Counted from the stretch's first letter, positions 23,654 to 36,498 are shown. The stretch is 64,000 nucleotides of DNA from Dactylorhiza incarnata (GCA_033032865.1 JAWHQI010000049.1:8915001-8979000); one strand, 5' to 3'. Notes: generated by a model from the sequence alone, not told the origin. Numbers and translations are program-made.

Positions 23654-24331
23654 TCACAAATAAAAAATTTCGCATTCTAGAAAAATATTTTGGGGCATTT
23701 CGTCCCGGTTACTAATGTTACCTGACCGTTGGCACCGATCGCAATTTCTCACAAAATTGTGAGCGTCTTTGAATAAGGAGGGCCAATAGAAGCCCGTTTC
23801 TAGCACCTTCCTTGCGGTCCGGTTCGCTTGATAGTGACCACCGGTTGGTCCTTCGTGGCAGTGCCGCAAAATTTTGACGCCTTCCTCGCTCGCAATACAC
23901 CTTCTTACCACTTGGTCCGCGCAGACACGAAATAAAAAGGGGTCCTCCCAAAAATACTTTTTCAAGTCCGAAAAGAATTTCTTCTTTTGCTGACTTGAAA
24001 AATCTTTTGGTAGGACCCGGCCCACCAAATAGTTGGCCAAATCCGCGTACCAGGGGGTGGAAGAAGTCGTTACCTTTACAATGGCGAGGAGGCGTTCTTC
24101 AGGGAATTTGTCGTCAATTTCGGCCTCCACTAGCGCACCAGCCGCCGGATTCTCCAACCGTGAGAGGTGGTCGGCCGCAACATTCTCCGCTCCCCTTTTG
24201 TCTTGGATCTCCAAATCGAATTCTTGTAGTAGGAGGATCCACCTTAGCAGTCGAGGCTTTGCATCTCCTTTTTGTAGTAAATACCAGAGAGCGGGGTGAT
24301 CTATAAAAACAATAACTTTTGAAAGCGTTAG
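23654..24331 (-). pseudogene. C RNase H end and integrase zinc domain
   Basis: Begins within RNase H ([17 protein letters not shown], then [12 protein letters not shown]). It continues into the integrase HHCC finger: [20 protein letters not shown] with [14 protein letters not shown] and CDRCQRSG. It joins the RT frame upstream across one in-frame TAG near 24330. Same reading frame order as in Athila pol. Confidence 0.88.
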
Positions 24332-25375
24332 CTATGATCGAAATTTATCAAACGCAAAAATTATTGCCAAAAATTCTTTTTTCGTTGTTGTATAATTTGC
24401 GTGTGCGAATGTTATCGTTTTGCTTGCGTAATAAATTGGGTGAAAATGTTTATTCACCCGTTGGCCTAAAACTGCACCTCCAGCAAAATCGCTCGCATCG
24501 CACATGATTTCAAACGGAAGAGACCAATTTGGCGCGATTAAAATAGGGGAATTGATAAGTTCGTTTTTAATTTTATTAAACGCTTTTAAACATTCCTCAT
24601 CAAAATTAAACGCGGATTCTTTTTCTAGAAGATAAGTTAGCAGTTTCGTAATTTTTGAGAAATCTTTTATAAACCGCCTATAAAAACCCGCATGTCCTAG
24701 AAAACTTCTCATAGATTTTATATTAGTAGGAGGGGGAAGTTTTTCTATGACCTCGATCTTGGCCCTATCGACCTCGATCCCCTTATTTGAGATTTTATGC
24801 CCAAGGACTAATCCCTCTTGGACCATAAAGTGGCACTTCTCCCAGTTGAGTGCCAAATTCGTGTCTTCGCAGCGTTGAAGCACACGATCAAGATTATTTA
24901 AACAATTTTTAAACGAATCGCCAAAAACAGAAAAATCGTCCATGAAAATTTCCATGACGTCTTCTACAAGTTCATTAAATATTGCCAACATACATCGTTG
25001 AAATGTAGCCGGCGCGTTGCAAAGACCAAACGGCATTCTTCGATATGCGAAGGTGCCGAACGGACAGGTGAATGTGGTTTTCTCTTGGTCTTCGGGCGCA
25101 ATTGGGATTTGAAAATATCCCGAAAGACCATCGAGAAAATAGTAGTGTGAGTGACCGGATAAGCGTTCTAAGATTTGGTCAATAAAGGGTAACGGAAAGT
25201 GATCCTTGCGGGTAGCATCATTTAATTTTCTGTAATCGATGCATACTCGCCAACCCGTAACAGTACGGGTCGGGATCAACTCATTATTTTCATTTGTGAT
25301 TACCGTTATTCCACCCTTTTTAGGCACGACTTGCACTGGGCTAACCCAAGTGCTATCAGAAATTGGGTAAATAAT
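24332..25375 (-). pseudogene. C reverse transcriptase and RNase H start
   Basis: Clear gypsy RT: WVSPVQVVPKKGG, WRVCIDYRKLNDATRKDHF, YYFLDGLSGYFQIPIAPEDQ, FAYRRMPFGLCNAPATFQRC, the catalytic FMDDFSVFG, then LVLGHKISNKGIEVDRAKIE and the RNase H start with CDASDFAGGAVLGQ. The canonical FLDGYSGY reads FLDGLSGY. A TGA separates it from the protease end near 25376-25380, replacing what is normally a glycine codon. It lies in one frame over about 330 residues. Confidence 0.92.
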
Positions 25376-26442
25376 TCACGCATCTAATAATTTTATTATT
25401 TCGGCCTTAACGACGTCCTTCATATTTGGATTAAGCCATCGTTGAGGCTGAATAGTACTGCGAGAATTATTTTCTAAATTAATTTTGTGCGTGCAAAATG
25501 AGGGGTTAATCCCCTTGATGTCAGAAATTTGCCATGCAATTGCATGGCGGTGATTATTTAATATTTTAATTAATTCGGAAATTTCCGAATCGTTAAGCGC
25601 GGAAGATATAATCACAGGCAATTTTGAATCTTTTTCTAAAAATATATATTTTAAATGTTCCGGCAATTGTTTTAATTCCAAACTCGGTGGCTCCTCGTAA
25701 GATATTTTTATTTTAGAAATGTTTAATTTTACTTCTTCAAAGTTGAGCGGCCGAGTTATTTCTTTTAGACAAAATAAATTTTCAATTTTCGGATTTTCAA
25801 ATAAAGGTGAAATTAATTCAGAAAATGACGTTATTTCCTCTTCAAAATTTGATTCTAAAGTAAAGCAAGAGTCGTCATTAGAAAAAGAATTTCTCATAGA
25901 GTTGTTAATACTAAAAGTTACTTCTTCATCCCCAACTCGTAGGAGAAGTTTGCCATTACTAACATCAATAATTGCCCGAGAGGTGGCGAGGAAAGGACGT
26001 CCGAGAATAATAGGGACTTCAGCGTCTTCCTCAATGTCTAGGATGACAAAATCTACTAGGAAGATAAATTTGTCAACCTTGACAAGCACATCATCAATGA
26101 CCCCTATCAGGTATTTAATTGATCTGTCTGCTAGTTGGATGCTTATGTTGGTTGGGCTTGGGGTGCCCAAACCAAGCTTTTTAAATAATGAAAATGGCAT
26201 CAAATTTATGCTAGCGCCCAAATTGCCAAGGCGTGTTTTATTAAGAAATTACCGAACAAGCACGGGATGGAAAACCGTCCCGGATCATTTAATTTTTGTG
26301 GTAATTTATTTAATAAAATTGTCGAGCATTCAGCATTCAAAGATATACGCGAAAAATTTTCAAGTTTATTTTTATTAGAAAGTAGGTCTTTTAGATATTT
26401 TGCGTATTTGGGCATTTGGGCGATCGCTTCGAAAAATGGCAC
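25376..26442 (-). pseudogene. C protease region
   Basis: Encodes GASINLMPFSLFKKLGLG, then VEVPIILGRPF-like sequence (AEVPIILGRPFLATSRAIID), a typical Athila aspartic protease. Two defects stand out. The catalytic D-L-G-A-S reads N-L-G-A-S. A one-base frame change occurs just upstream of it, so 26442-26206 (PFFEAIAQMPKYAKYLKDL, Athila gag-protease linker) is in another frame. The C-terminal part leads to KDVVKAEIIKLLDA, the usual entry to RT. Confidence 0.88.
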
Positions 26443-26454
26443 GTTTATTTGAAT

Positions 26455-27994
26455 TTATTTAAAAATTTCAGTAAATTTTCTATATTGCTCCTCATTGCGT
26501 TCATCTTTAAATTGTGAAGGATAAGGAATAGAAGGATTTTTAAGAATACGCGGAGCTAAAGTAGAAGAAGAAATAACTTGCGGAGATGAAGTTGAAACGT
26601 TTACCTCTGGCTCGACCAAAGTTGAAGAAGTTACCTCCTTTCCGCTGCGGAGGGTTATAGCTTTGGCGCTCTCCCGTGGATTGGGCTCAGTATTGCCCGG
26701 TAGAGCTCCCTGCTGGCGTTCGGAGAACATCTTGGCGAGTTGTCCGATCTGATTTTCTAAACTTTTGATAGATCCGGAAAGGTTCCGGATGTTGGAATCA
26801 TTAGAGGAGACGTATTTGGTGAAGACCTCTTCAAGTGAAGGGGCCTTTGGTGGTTGTGGTGGAGCGAATCCGGGAGGATTCGCTTGTGGGGGGCGTTGAG
26901 TATTATTGGGGTTGCTCCATGAAAAATTTGGGTGGTTCCTTAAACCCGGATTATAACTATTAGTAAGATTATTATTTGGGTTATAAGGAGGACGATAGGA
27001 GTTCCCCATATAATCAACTTGTTCTTGATTATAATAATAATAATAATTATTATAATTATTAGCTCCGTTAATGGCGGAGGAAGCAGACATCTCCGCCATT
27101 TGCTTAGTGAGTCATTCTACTTGATGTGCTAAATTCGGGGTGGCCTCGACTTCAAAGAGTCCGGTCGGTTTGTTAGGACGCGACCGTGGCGCATTCCACT
27201 GATAAGCATTCATGGCCATCTCTTGAAAAAGCTCTTGAGCAGCTTCAGGGGTTTTGTTATTAAGCGTCCCCCCCGGGGGCTGCATCAATCATCTGCCTTG
27301 TTTGGAAATTCAAACCATTGTAGAATGTCTGAACTTGTTGCCATACGGGAAGGGCATGGTGAGGACATCTCCGCAAAAGTTCCTTGAAGCGCTCCCATTT
27401 GTCGTAGAGAGACTCCGATTCTATTTGCATGAATGAGAGAATGTCCGTACGTAATTTAGCGGGCTTCGCCGGAGGAAAATATTTAGTTAAAAATTTCTCC
27501 GTCATTTCGGCCCACGTAGTGATGGAACCTCTAGGAAGAGATCCCAACCATTGCTTGGCCTTAGTCCGCAAAGAAAATGGAAATAAATGCAAACGAATGG
27601 CGTCATCGGTGACGCCATTAATTTTAAACGTATCGCAAATTTCCAAAAAATTTAATAAATGTAAATTTGGATCTTCATCTGGTAACCCGCCAAAGATGAC
27701 GGTTTGCTGTACCATTTGAATAATACTCGTTTTAATTTCAAAATTATTATTCGCCACCGCCGGGCGAATAATACTAGATTATGTTCCCTCCTAATTTGGC
27801 CTCGCATAATAGGACATAGTCCGTAGCGGGGCCTCATTATTGTCGGGGTTATCCATTAAGCCTTCGTTAGTTTCTCCGATTGACTCTTCTTGAATTATTG
27901 GTAGATCACTAAATTGGAGACGACGCCGCAAGGTGCGCTCGATTTCCGGATCAAAACAAAATTCTAGATTGACTGAAGAGTCTCCTCGGGTCAT
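26455..27994 (-). pseudogene. C gag (Athila)
   Basis: The N-terminal segment (27994-27791) has ERTLRRRLQFSDLPII. After two stops within 20 codons comes the retrotransposon gag domain (27757-27260) with NFLEICDTFKINGVTDDAIR, LHLFPFSLRTKAKQWLGSLP and LTKYFPPAKPAKLRTDI. A frame change at a C/G homopolymer near 27270 and a stop near 27113 precede the C-terminal part (27099-26455), which is Asn/Pro-rich and ends at QYRKFTEIFK. It forms the particle shell in intact Athila elements. Confidence 0.88.
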
Positions 27995-28296
27995 AAACCA
28001 AAAATAAAAGAGGAAAAGATGCGAAATAAAATAAAATAATTTTTAGATAAATATTTTTATTATATTTTTTTTATAATAATTTTTTTTTATATATAAATAT
28101 ATATTTTTAATTAGGTGAATTAAAATTAGTCCTGGACTTCCCAAGATCTACCTGGTGAAGGGCTTGCAATGTACTAGAGGCTATGATGGGAATTCAAGCC
28201 CAAAGCGTCCTTTCCAGGAATTTAGTTGCACCTTAAGAATAAGAAAAGAAAAGATAAAATTAATAGATATTTCACTTTTCGAAATATCAACCGAAT
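27995..28296 (-). other. C leader between primer site and gag
   Basis: AT-rich untranslated leader with runs of A/T. No gene. Part of it (28135-28200) resembles 22340-22420 near the other end of C. Confidence 0.6.
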
Positions 28297-28314
28297 TCCC
28301 CGGCAACGGCGCCA
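28297..28314 (-). promoter_or_regulatory. C primer-binding site, tRNA-Asp
   Basis: On the minus strand TGGCGCCGTTGCCGGGGA, complementary to the 3' end of plant tRNA-Asp, six bases from the LTR end. Identical to the site in D. Confidence 0.88.
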
Positions 28315-28320
28315 AAAACT

Positions 28321-30003
28321 TGATGCGCAAAACTATATCCGCAAACGATAACAACAAGTGTACCATATCGAATGTAGTATAGGTTATAAAAACCAAGGTC
28401 GTATTAGACTCGGGGAGGTTGAGTACTCTTACTTCGGAAAAATCTCTATTATTTTATCGAATAAAACTTGTGGTTGGTTGGTTGCGAGAAAGAGAAATAG
28501 CTTATTTAAATTGATGAGTTAAAGGTTAGTACTCAACCTTGAATCACCTTGGGAAAATAAAATATACAAAGAACAACTTCTAAATCTCTTAAGAAAATAC
28601 TTGACCGTGGAGGTTCCCGAATTATGAACACACCTCTCTCAAGGATACGCTCAACTGAGTTTAATTGATCAAATGAACTTTCGTTCTAGAATCAAAATCT
28701 AAAACTCGCTTTATCGTAGTGAACCCCTCTATTGGATTTGACTCCAATCCGGGAAAATTATGTCATCCTCGCTTGAGGAGTGCATTCAACTCTCTTTATT
28801 CTTGAAATGATCGATTCGAAATCAAAACCTCTCGGTTATTAGATTGCGAAAACAAAGATGAGAAGTATATATCGATAATATAATCTCAATCCAATAAAAG
28901 TTCAAGAATAAATCTAAAGTATTCTAAGGAAGAGAAAGAGAAGCTAGAATTTAAATCAAGAATTATATTTCCCTTGGATCATCTCGGTCGAGTACTAATA
29001 GAATTTAACTACTCATAGAGATGGAGGAAATGATGAAATGAAAGAAGTGCATAATGAAAATAAGAGGAAAAGTAAGAGAAAAAGAACTATTTTATTACTT
29101 AGCAAAAGAAATTACAACTAGAAAATTTAGAGTTACAGGCTTTGGAAATAAAAGTGCAAGAAGAAAAGGACACAAGATTAAAACTAGTGCAAGAAAATAG
29201 GCTAGAACTCCAAAACTTTGTCCCTGATCTTCTGGAGAAGCACCCTTTTTATAGCTGAAAATTTGGTGTTACACGCCCTTGGTCACGCCCGTGACCAAGG
29301 GGCGTGATTTGCTGGGTGCAGAGAAGGCGTCGTCTGGCTTCAATGCAGGCGTTACGGACCTGTCACGCCCTGGGTCACGCCCGTGACCTAGGGCATGTAA
29401 TCTCAAAAGAGTGCTGTTGGCGGGAAGCTTCAGGAGGAAGGTGCGCTGGGCGAGTCACGCCCGTGACAGTATGTCACGCCCTCGGTCACGCCCGTGACCT
29501 GGGGCGTGTAACTTTAATTGACGTGGCAGGCATATTGTCAGCTGGTGGTGGGGTCCCAGTTGTGACTTGGATGTCACGCCCCCATGGTCACGCCCGTGAC
29601 CTGGGGCATGTAAAGCTTGATCTCAGCGGTTCTGATTCGTCTCAGCGGTTCTGCTTCGTCTCAGCGGGTCGCAGCCATGACATTGGGTCACGCCCTTGGT
29701 CACGCCCGTGACCAGGGACGTGTACTTGGCGAATTCTTCACGGAACGACCCCGGGGTGGCAGAAACAGGTCTGGAACACCGCACAGGTTACACGCCCATA
29801 GGTCACGCCCGTGACCTGGGGCATGTAAGAGTACTTTTTGCTCAAAATAGCCCAGAAAACCTGAAAACACAAAATAGACTCAAGTTAGCTTATGAAATAA
29901 TAAATGGAAGGATTTATTTGATATAATTCATATAAATAACATAATTGCATATTAAAGATATAATAAACCTATACTGAAAGATGAGAAAATAAATTACTCA
30001 TCA
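28321..30003 (-). repeat. C 5' LTR
   Basis: Next to the primer site, so this is the promoter copy. TATA box at 29256-29244 on the minus strand; hairpin array at 29272-29826 just upstream in element sense. GAGAT duplication follows at 30004-30008. Confidence 0.92.
29272..29826 (-). repeat. Hairpin array in the C 5' LTR
   Basis: Same six-hairpin array as at 20216-20785, with small differences. One 14 bp segment present in the other copy is missing near 29305. Confidence 0.85.
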
Positions 30004-30362
30004 GAGATGCCATGCACGCATACTAAAACCGTGAGGAGAGATGTCATTACCCTAAGAGTTCTCTTCCTCGCCATGGATCGGTTGAAAGGCACGGATAGAA
30101 ACGAGCGCCTTTGAGTCCTCTCCACGGATCTGGTTTCAGATCGGTGAACGGAGCTCCGGTGCTCCAACAATGGCGGATCTAGGCCTTCTTCTTCCTCCAA
30201 ACCCTCCTCCTTTCCTTAGCCTCCAAAAGCACAAAAGACTTTAATGGAATGAGCATAGAAATCATATGCCTTATTTAGGATCTTAGGATGCACTTATCTG
30301 AGCCTTCAGATTAAGATCTAAGGAGATCGGACGAATAAAAATTGCTACTTACGGATCTTGTT

Positions 30363-30622
30363 CCGTAAGCTAGCGCCGACACTACTGCCTGCGCTAGCCA
30401 CTCGACAAAAACCCATTCGACAAAAATATCTCGAGGTCCCGACAAACTGCACCACTCGACAAAACCTATCACCGGTGCTAGCGCTACTGCCCGCGCTAGC
30501 CTCTCAACGAACTCCCTTCGATGAAGCCGTCTCGACAAATCCATCTGGATGCAACCGTCGAAACCACTAGGCTACTCGAAGGGGCAGTTATCGCCTGCGC
30601 TAGCACCTAGAGCATGCGCTAG
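30363..30622 (-). repeat. GCGCTAGC words in the E LTR
   Basis: At least six GCTAGCGC or GCGCTAGC words lie within 260 bp, at about 30371, 30390, 30476, 30493, 30597 and 30615. They are often paired with a C/G-rich spacer. The copia family G uses closely similar words. Confidence 0.7.
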
Positions 30623-30652
30623 CTCCCATGTACAAAAAATCATGTACTATCC

Positions 30653-31797
30653 TTAGGCATTCCAGCCTCCACGCTCAGTGAAACGTGGGATGTTACAACT
30701 CCACCCCCCCCCCCCTACCAGAATTTCATCCTCGAAATTTAAGACGATAATGAAAACATACTTAACACACATACCTGACACAAACAGTTCCAGAAAGTCA
30801 TCCCGCATTGTTTGCTCGCGCTCCCATGAGAACTCATCTTGTGCGCAATTATTCCAATGCACCTTCACCAGCTTGACCTCTTTATTCCGCAACCGTCGGA
30901 CTTCAGAATGTTCCACGCAAACCGGACGAACTATCATCCTCAGGTCTTCGGCTACGGGAACTGTCGAAGACCCGACCACATCTTCTGGCTCCACCAACGC
31001 TTTCCCAGCACCGAAACATGGAAAACATCATGTAATCCACTTAGCTCGGCGGACAACGCTAACTGATAGGCTGCTTCGCCTATGGGCTCCATAACCTCAA
31101 ACGGACCCAAATACCTCAGACTCAACTTCTTGAGTCGTCGGACTAGCGAAACGCCTTTGAACGACTTGATCTTCAAGTAGACCATGCGCCCACCGCAAAC
31201 TCCACATTTCTATGACGCGCATTAAAATACTTTGCCTGCCGATCCTGAGCAATCTTCATGCGCTCCTGGATCGTTTGCACCAACTCGCAAGCGTATTCCA
31301 CTACTTCCTTCCCTAAAAGCTGAGTGTCTCCCTCCTCTATCCAAGACATCGGCGTTCGACACCGCCTTCCATACAAGCCTCATATGGTGCCATCTTGATA
31401 CTCGCCTAGAAACTATTATTATAGGCAAACTCCACCATAAAGAGGTGGTCTTCCCAACTCTTCCCAATATCGAGGGCACACATCCTCAACATGTCCTCCA
31501 ACGTACAGTTTGTTCTCTCCATTTGACCATCGGTCTGTGGATGGAACGCGGTACTAAATTTCAACTTTGTGCCCAAGATTCTCTGCACCAACCTCCAGTC
31601 CTTGGATGTGAACCGCCCATCGCGATCACTAACGATGCTCTTTGGAATTCCGTGCAACCGCACAACATTACGAATATAATGCTCCACGAGCTTCTCCACG
31701 CTATCGTCGTTCCGATTTTGAATGAAGTGGGCCACCTTGGTCAGGCGATCCAAAATCACCCAAATTACATCGTTACCTTTCCGCGACCGAGACAAAC
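30653..31797 (-). pseudogene. E integrase core and chromodomain
   Basis: The integrase core has VIWVILDRLTKVAHFI, IVSDRDGRFTSKDW and STAFHPQTDGQMERTNCTLED, with the catalytic residues visible. A stop follows FAYNNSF. The downstream pieces (31376-30952) include GKEVVEYACELVQTIQERMK, YLGPFEVMEPIGEAAYQLAL and LHDVFHVSVL, in shifting frames. The last piece (30997-30653) has VRRLRNKEVKLVKVHWNN and SWEREQTMRDDFLELF, a chromodomain. Chromodomains steer chromovirus integration to marked chromatin. The 5' edge is cut by S2. Confidence 0.88.
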
Positions 31798-33008
31798 TGT
31801 CACAACCCGCATTTTCTCCGAATTTAAGAATATCAGAGTAAGAGAAAATACACGTCATGATGCCACGTCATACAGGAGACAACTGTAGACGCTCAGGCGG
31901 GAACCTATTACTTAACTAAACAAACATGATTATATGATAAGTCATCATTTGAAATCATTTATTAGGGGTTTTGAGATAAGAACTGTGTCTCTCAGTTCGT
32001 GGATCAACTAGTCCACCGAGAAAGTATATATCATTGCAGCGGAAAATACTTGATTTAGTTTACTTAAGGTCCTACATGTATGCAAACGACGGAGCATGAC
32101 GTAAGTGATATGCACATAACTAGGCATACTGTAAGAGTAGAAAATACCTTTAGACGACTTTAAAGTTAAGGGTTTTAGTTAGAAAGAATGCAATGAGGAT
32201 GAAGAAAAACCATTTTATAACTATAATGCACCTAACATAAATCATTCCCAGAGGGTAAGATACTCAAGATCTAAAAGTAGTGGCATAATCTGGCAAATAA
32301 ACTATAAAGTATAAAAAGGGGCACAATGGGCGTCAACAACATGACACTAACCCATTGGCACCAACTAGTATGTCTGAGCACAAGAAGTAACTAAAAACAA
32401 CTACCTCGCAGCAGCGGGGTGAACAGCTACTAAATCTCTGAACTTCAGGCTACACCACTAGCCGTTACGGTTCTGAACCTGAGGCATTCAATAAAACAAA
32501 GAACGCCTCAGCAAGGGATTACAAGTGGCAGAAATCTAGCAGAAAAACAAGCAAGGCATAAGGGGTACCAACCCAAGCCAAATTTACCGAAAGAGAGCTC
32601 TGAACAAAGAACCAACAAGCATCAAGTGCACTAAATATCAAAAGAGGAACAACACGTTCATTTATTTAGTTTCATCAATTAAAGAGACTGATCAGCTCAA
32701 ATTATACGGGAGCGGTTAACTACCTCCGCTACCCAAAGCCCAAAACCAGGTGGGGGTATCACTAGACCCAAACACGACTACCGTGCAAGGCTATAACATT
32801 CCCCCACTATCCCCCAAACACGACTACCGTGCAAGGCTAAAGACAGTGGTTCTTAACAAATTTAATCTCTAATTAAAACACGGGGCGTAATCCGGAATAA
32901 CAACACCATAACACTCTAAGAATAGGGTAATATATGAAGAAAATGGCCCAAAACTTCGATCAGAAGGTTCAGGGATTTCTTGAGTAAAAGTCTGTATTTC
33001 ATGAGAGG

Positions 33009-33316
33009 AAGTCTGTAATTTCATGAGAGGAAGTCTGTAATTTCATGAGAGGAAGTCTGTAATTTCATGAGAGGAAGTCTGTAATTTCATGAGAGGAAGT
33101 CTGTAATTTCATGAGAGGAAGTCTGTAATTTCATGAGAGGAAGTCTGTAATTTCACGAGAGGAAGTCTGTAATTTTATGAGAGGAAGTCTGTAATTTCAT
33201 GAGAGGAAGTCTGTAATTTCATGAGAGGAAGTCTGTAATTTCATGAGAGGAAGTCTGTAATTTCATGAGAGGAATTCTGTAATTTCACGAGAGGAAGTCT
33301 GTAATTTCATGAGAGC
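33009..33316 (+). repeat. 22 bp tandem array in S2
   Basis: About 14 copies of AAGTCTGTAATTTCATGAGAGG with few changes. It lies beside a second array with a related GAGAGG end. Confidence 0.9.
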
Positions 33317-33562
33317 CAGAGAGGATTTCTCGAGAGGCAGAATGATTTCTCGAGAGGCAGAATGATTTCTCGAGAGGCAGAATGATTTCTCGAGAGGCAG
33401 AATGATTTCTCGAGAGGCAGAATGATTTCTCGAGAGGCAGAAAGGATTTCTCGAGAGGCAGAAAGGATTTCTCGAGAGCCTGAAAGGATTTCTCGAGAGC
33501 CAGAAAGGATTTCTCGAGAGCCTGAAAGGATTTCTCGAGAGGCAGAAATGATTTCTCGAGAA
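33317..33562 (+). repeat. 20 bp tandem array with TCTCGAGA palindrome in S2
   Basis: About 12 copies of CAGAATGATTTCTCGAGAGG, some with AAAGG in place of AATG. Each unit contains the 8 bp palindrome TCTCGAGA. An apparent protein of Leu-Glu-Lys-Ser-Phe repeats on the minus strand is only this array translated. Confidence 0.9.
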
Positions 33563-34512
33563 ATAGCAGAAACCGAAATTTTCGAGTAAAAACTGATGAT
33601 TTTCTTGACAGCAATTTAATAGTTAAGTATATAGGAGGAAGTTTGATGAATCAGGGGAGAACAATAAGGAGGTTATAGGTTTTGCATGACAACAAATCAA
33701 CACTCCAAGACTTAAGTTAAACCGTGCGACATGAAATCGACACAAGCGAAACAATGCTTCGAGAAACGAAAGAGAAGGAGGAGGAAGCCACTTGCCTTAA
33801 ACCTTGTAAACTCGAAGATCTCCGCTCCGAAAGCTATGGATCGGCTAGGGAAACACACGAGCACAGATTCCTGAAACTTTTTGGATCAAAAGAAGGGGTT
33901 AGGTCACCACCAAAGTTCCCAAAACTCCACGGAACGAGAAAGGCTTACCGCTAGAACGAAGATCTCGCCGAGAGCTTTCCAAATCTTCAAACCAAACTCG
34001 ATTCCGACCACTACAGCCCTAGGAATCGCCGGTTGAAGGCTCCACGAAGTTCCGCTCTCGCCCTAACCCTCGGCGGCTGCTTTTGATCGAGGAAGAGGAA
34101 GAATAGGGAAAGGGGAAGGCTTTAGGCTTATATATAAACCTAAATTTGTTATTTAAATAATTAATTAATTCCCCAATTTACTTAAACTGCGAGGGCGACC
34201 AAAACACCTCGGATTTCTATGAAATTCGCACCCTAGCTGAAAAACGGCGCTACGAATCCAACGGCGAAGTCAGAATTCCATTCCGACGAGCCAAACTCCA
34301 GATAAAGCCTTCCAAAGCTAAAATCTTGATATCCACTCAAAATCTTCACTTTAACTCGAAACGACGCAAAATCTCGCACGCTTGACCTAAATCACAAGCT
34401 TTACCTAAGCTAAAACTCGCAACACTACCAGACGAGCTGACATAACGCCCTTACGCCAAAATTATGACATAGAGGGTACGTAAAATAATTAACGAAAATC
34501 AGGGGCGTTACA

Positions 34513-36496
34513 CAAACCAAGCACAAAATCCATGGAGATGCCGTCAAATTTCCACTCGGGGATAGGAAGAGGTTTCAAGAACCCGCCCGCCCTTTGGCAC
34601 ACGGTCTTCACCAAAGCACAAGTCTGACGTCGACTTACGTACAAAGCTACATCCCGCTTCATCTCAGGCCACCAAAAGTATTTCTTCAAATCCAAGTACA
34701 TCTTTGTACTTCCTGGATGAATGGAGTACTTCGTGAAGTGAGCCTCAAACATCAACTCCTCACGGAGTTTGCCAAAGCGAGGGACACACACCCTTTCGTT
34801 TCTCTTTAAAAGTCCACTGGCCATCTCCAAAGCACTGCCTTCGCTCTGATGAGCTTCCAACACTAACCACTGACACTCTTCGTCTGCGCTAGTCGCCTCT
34901 TGGATTCGATCTGCTAAATTACACTGCATCTTGATGCAGTTCAACCGAGCTACACTGGACTCACCCCGAGCCACACGCAAAATGTCAAGAGACTTAAACT
35001 CTCGCACCAAACGCTCATCATGCGCTTCAATCCAATTACCTTGCCCAGAATACTTTCTACTCAAGGCGTCAGCCACCACATTGGCCTTACCTGGCGTATA
35101 CTGAATCGCTATGTTGTAGTCCCCAAGGAACTCGATCCACCTACGTTGCCTCATATTGAGATCTTTCTGATCCAGAAGATACCTCAGGATTTTGTGGTCC
35201 GTGAAGATTTCCACCTTCGCACCATACACATAGTGCCGCCACAATTTTAACGCAAAAATCACCGCCGCCAACTCCAAGTCGTGGATGGGGTAATTTTTCT
35301 CATGAGGCTTTAGCTGCCTCGACCCATAAGCTATCACGCTTCCATGCTGCACCAGCATGCAACCCAAACTGCAACATGACGCGTCGCTGAAAATATGAAA
35401 TCCTTCAGTCCCACTAGGAAGACTTAGGATTGGAGAAGACATCAATTTTTCCTTCAAGGTCTCAAACGCACGGGCACACTCCGGCGTCCACACAAACTTC
35501 TGGTCCTTTCGGGTAAGAGAAGTGAGGGGCAAAGCCATCCGCAAAAAGTTCTCAACGAACCTTCTGTAATAACCGGCTAGCCCATGGAAACTCAGGACTT
35601 CTGCCATGGTTCTCAGTACAGTCCAATCTTTAATGGATTCAATCTTCACTGGATCCACTGCCACCCCATCTCCACTGATCATGTGACCCAGAAATGCCAC
35701 CTTCTCGATCCAGAACTCGCACTTTGAGAACTTAGCATAAAACCGGTTCTCCCTCAGAGTCTGCAACACTAATCTCAAATGAGACTCATGTTCCGCCTTC
35801 AATTTCGAATACACTAAGATGTCATCGATGAACATCACCACGAACGAATCTACGTATTGCCGAAACACTCTATTCATTAGATCCATGAACACTGATGGTG
35901 CGTTCGTCAAACCGAACGACATCACCGAGAACTCAAAATGACCATATCTCGTCCCAAATGCCGTCTTGGGAATATCCTCTTCTCGAATCCTCAACTAATA
36001 GTAACCCGACTTCAAATACAATTTGCAGTACACTGTCGACCCCACCATTTGATCGAACAAATCATCAATTCGCGGAATTAGATACTTATTCTTGATGGTC
36101 AACATATTCAACTCACGGTAGTCAATGCACAGCCGCATGCTACCATCCTTTTTATTTACGAATAACATCGGCGCACTCCACGACGAAGAGCTGGGCCTAA
36201 TGTACCCTTGCTCTAGCAACTCTTGCAATCGCACGTTTAGCTTGGCCAGTTCTTTCGGTGCCATCCTAAACGGAGGACGCGACACCGGCCTCGCACCTGG
36301 CACCAAATCTATTGAGAAATCGATTTCACGCTGAGGAGGCGCTCCCGGAAGCTCCTCGGGGAACACATCCTCGAATTCTTCCACCACTGGAACTTTTCTG
36401 ATTGCCAACTTTGTGGAGTGAGTCTCCAACAAAGCTAAAAACATCTCACCTCCTTGATTCACCACTCACATTAATTGCACATCGTAAATTAGGGAG
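34513..36496 (-). pseudogene. E reverse transcriptase, RNase H and integrase zinc domain
   Basis: Upstream part: [59 protein letters not shown]. An in-frame TAG (35995-35997) follows YLKSGYY. Downstream: [37 protein letters not shown], the catalytic [10 protein letters not shown], then RNase H with [37 protein letters not shown] and [14 protein letters not shown]. The integrase HHCC region ([20 protein letters not shown]) follows, with the first finger Cys apparently replaced by Arg. Typical Tekay/Del chromovirus pol. Confidence 0.92.
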
Positions 36497-36498
36497 CA

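Larger units (their letters stand above)
19263..30003 (-). mobile_element. C: Athila-type Ty3/gypsy element
   Basis: The element is 10741 bp with a perfect GAGAT duplication (19258-19262 and 30004-30008). LTRs are 1697 and 1683 bp, with ends TGATGCGC...CTCATCA on the plus strand. The primer site matches plant tRNA-Asp, the usual Athila primer. Gag, protease, RT, RNase H and integrase are all recognisable, each broken. No envelope-like ORF is left in the 2 kb between integrase and 3' LTR. The LTRs differ by a 14 bp deletion and a few tens of substitutions by eye, intermediate between A and B. Confidence 0.92.
17864..30697 (-). repeat. E 3' LTR, interrupted by element C
   Basis: About 2.09 kb in two parts, 17864-19262 and 30009-30697, with ends TGTAACA...TGTTACA as seen on the plus strand. 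On the inner side a minus-strand run of Gs ending GGTGGAGT abuts the end at 30697, a polypurine tract. No gene is present. Short open frames at 17774-19230 and 29994-30570 are chance. Confidence 0.75.
31798..34512 (-). mobile_element. S2: solo Tekay-type LTR inside the E integrase
   Basis: 2715 bp with TGTCACAACCC...GGGGCGTTACA ends on the plus strand (minus strand start TGTAACGCCCC, a common Tekay/Del LTR start). It is flanked by a perfect CAAAC duplication (31793-31797 and 34513-34517). There are no coding domains. It splits E's integrase immediately after SMDFVLGL. The interpretation is a solo LTR. Open frames inside are chance or come from tandem arrays. Confidence 0.85.

Noticed and set aside
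23985..24310. Plus-strand open frames of 88 and 103 codons
   Set aside because: Antisense shadows of C RNase H and integrase coding sequence.
33009..33562. Regular short repeats resembling a CRISPR array
   Set aside because: Units are contiguous with no unique spacers, and the context is a plant LTR. They are ordinary tandem repeats.
33285..33614. Minus-strand open frame of 109 codons with Leu-Glu-Lys-Ser-Phe repeats
   Set aside because: It is the 20 bp tandem array read in one frame; no start context or family.
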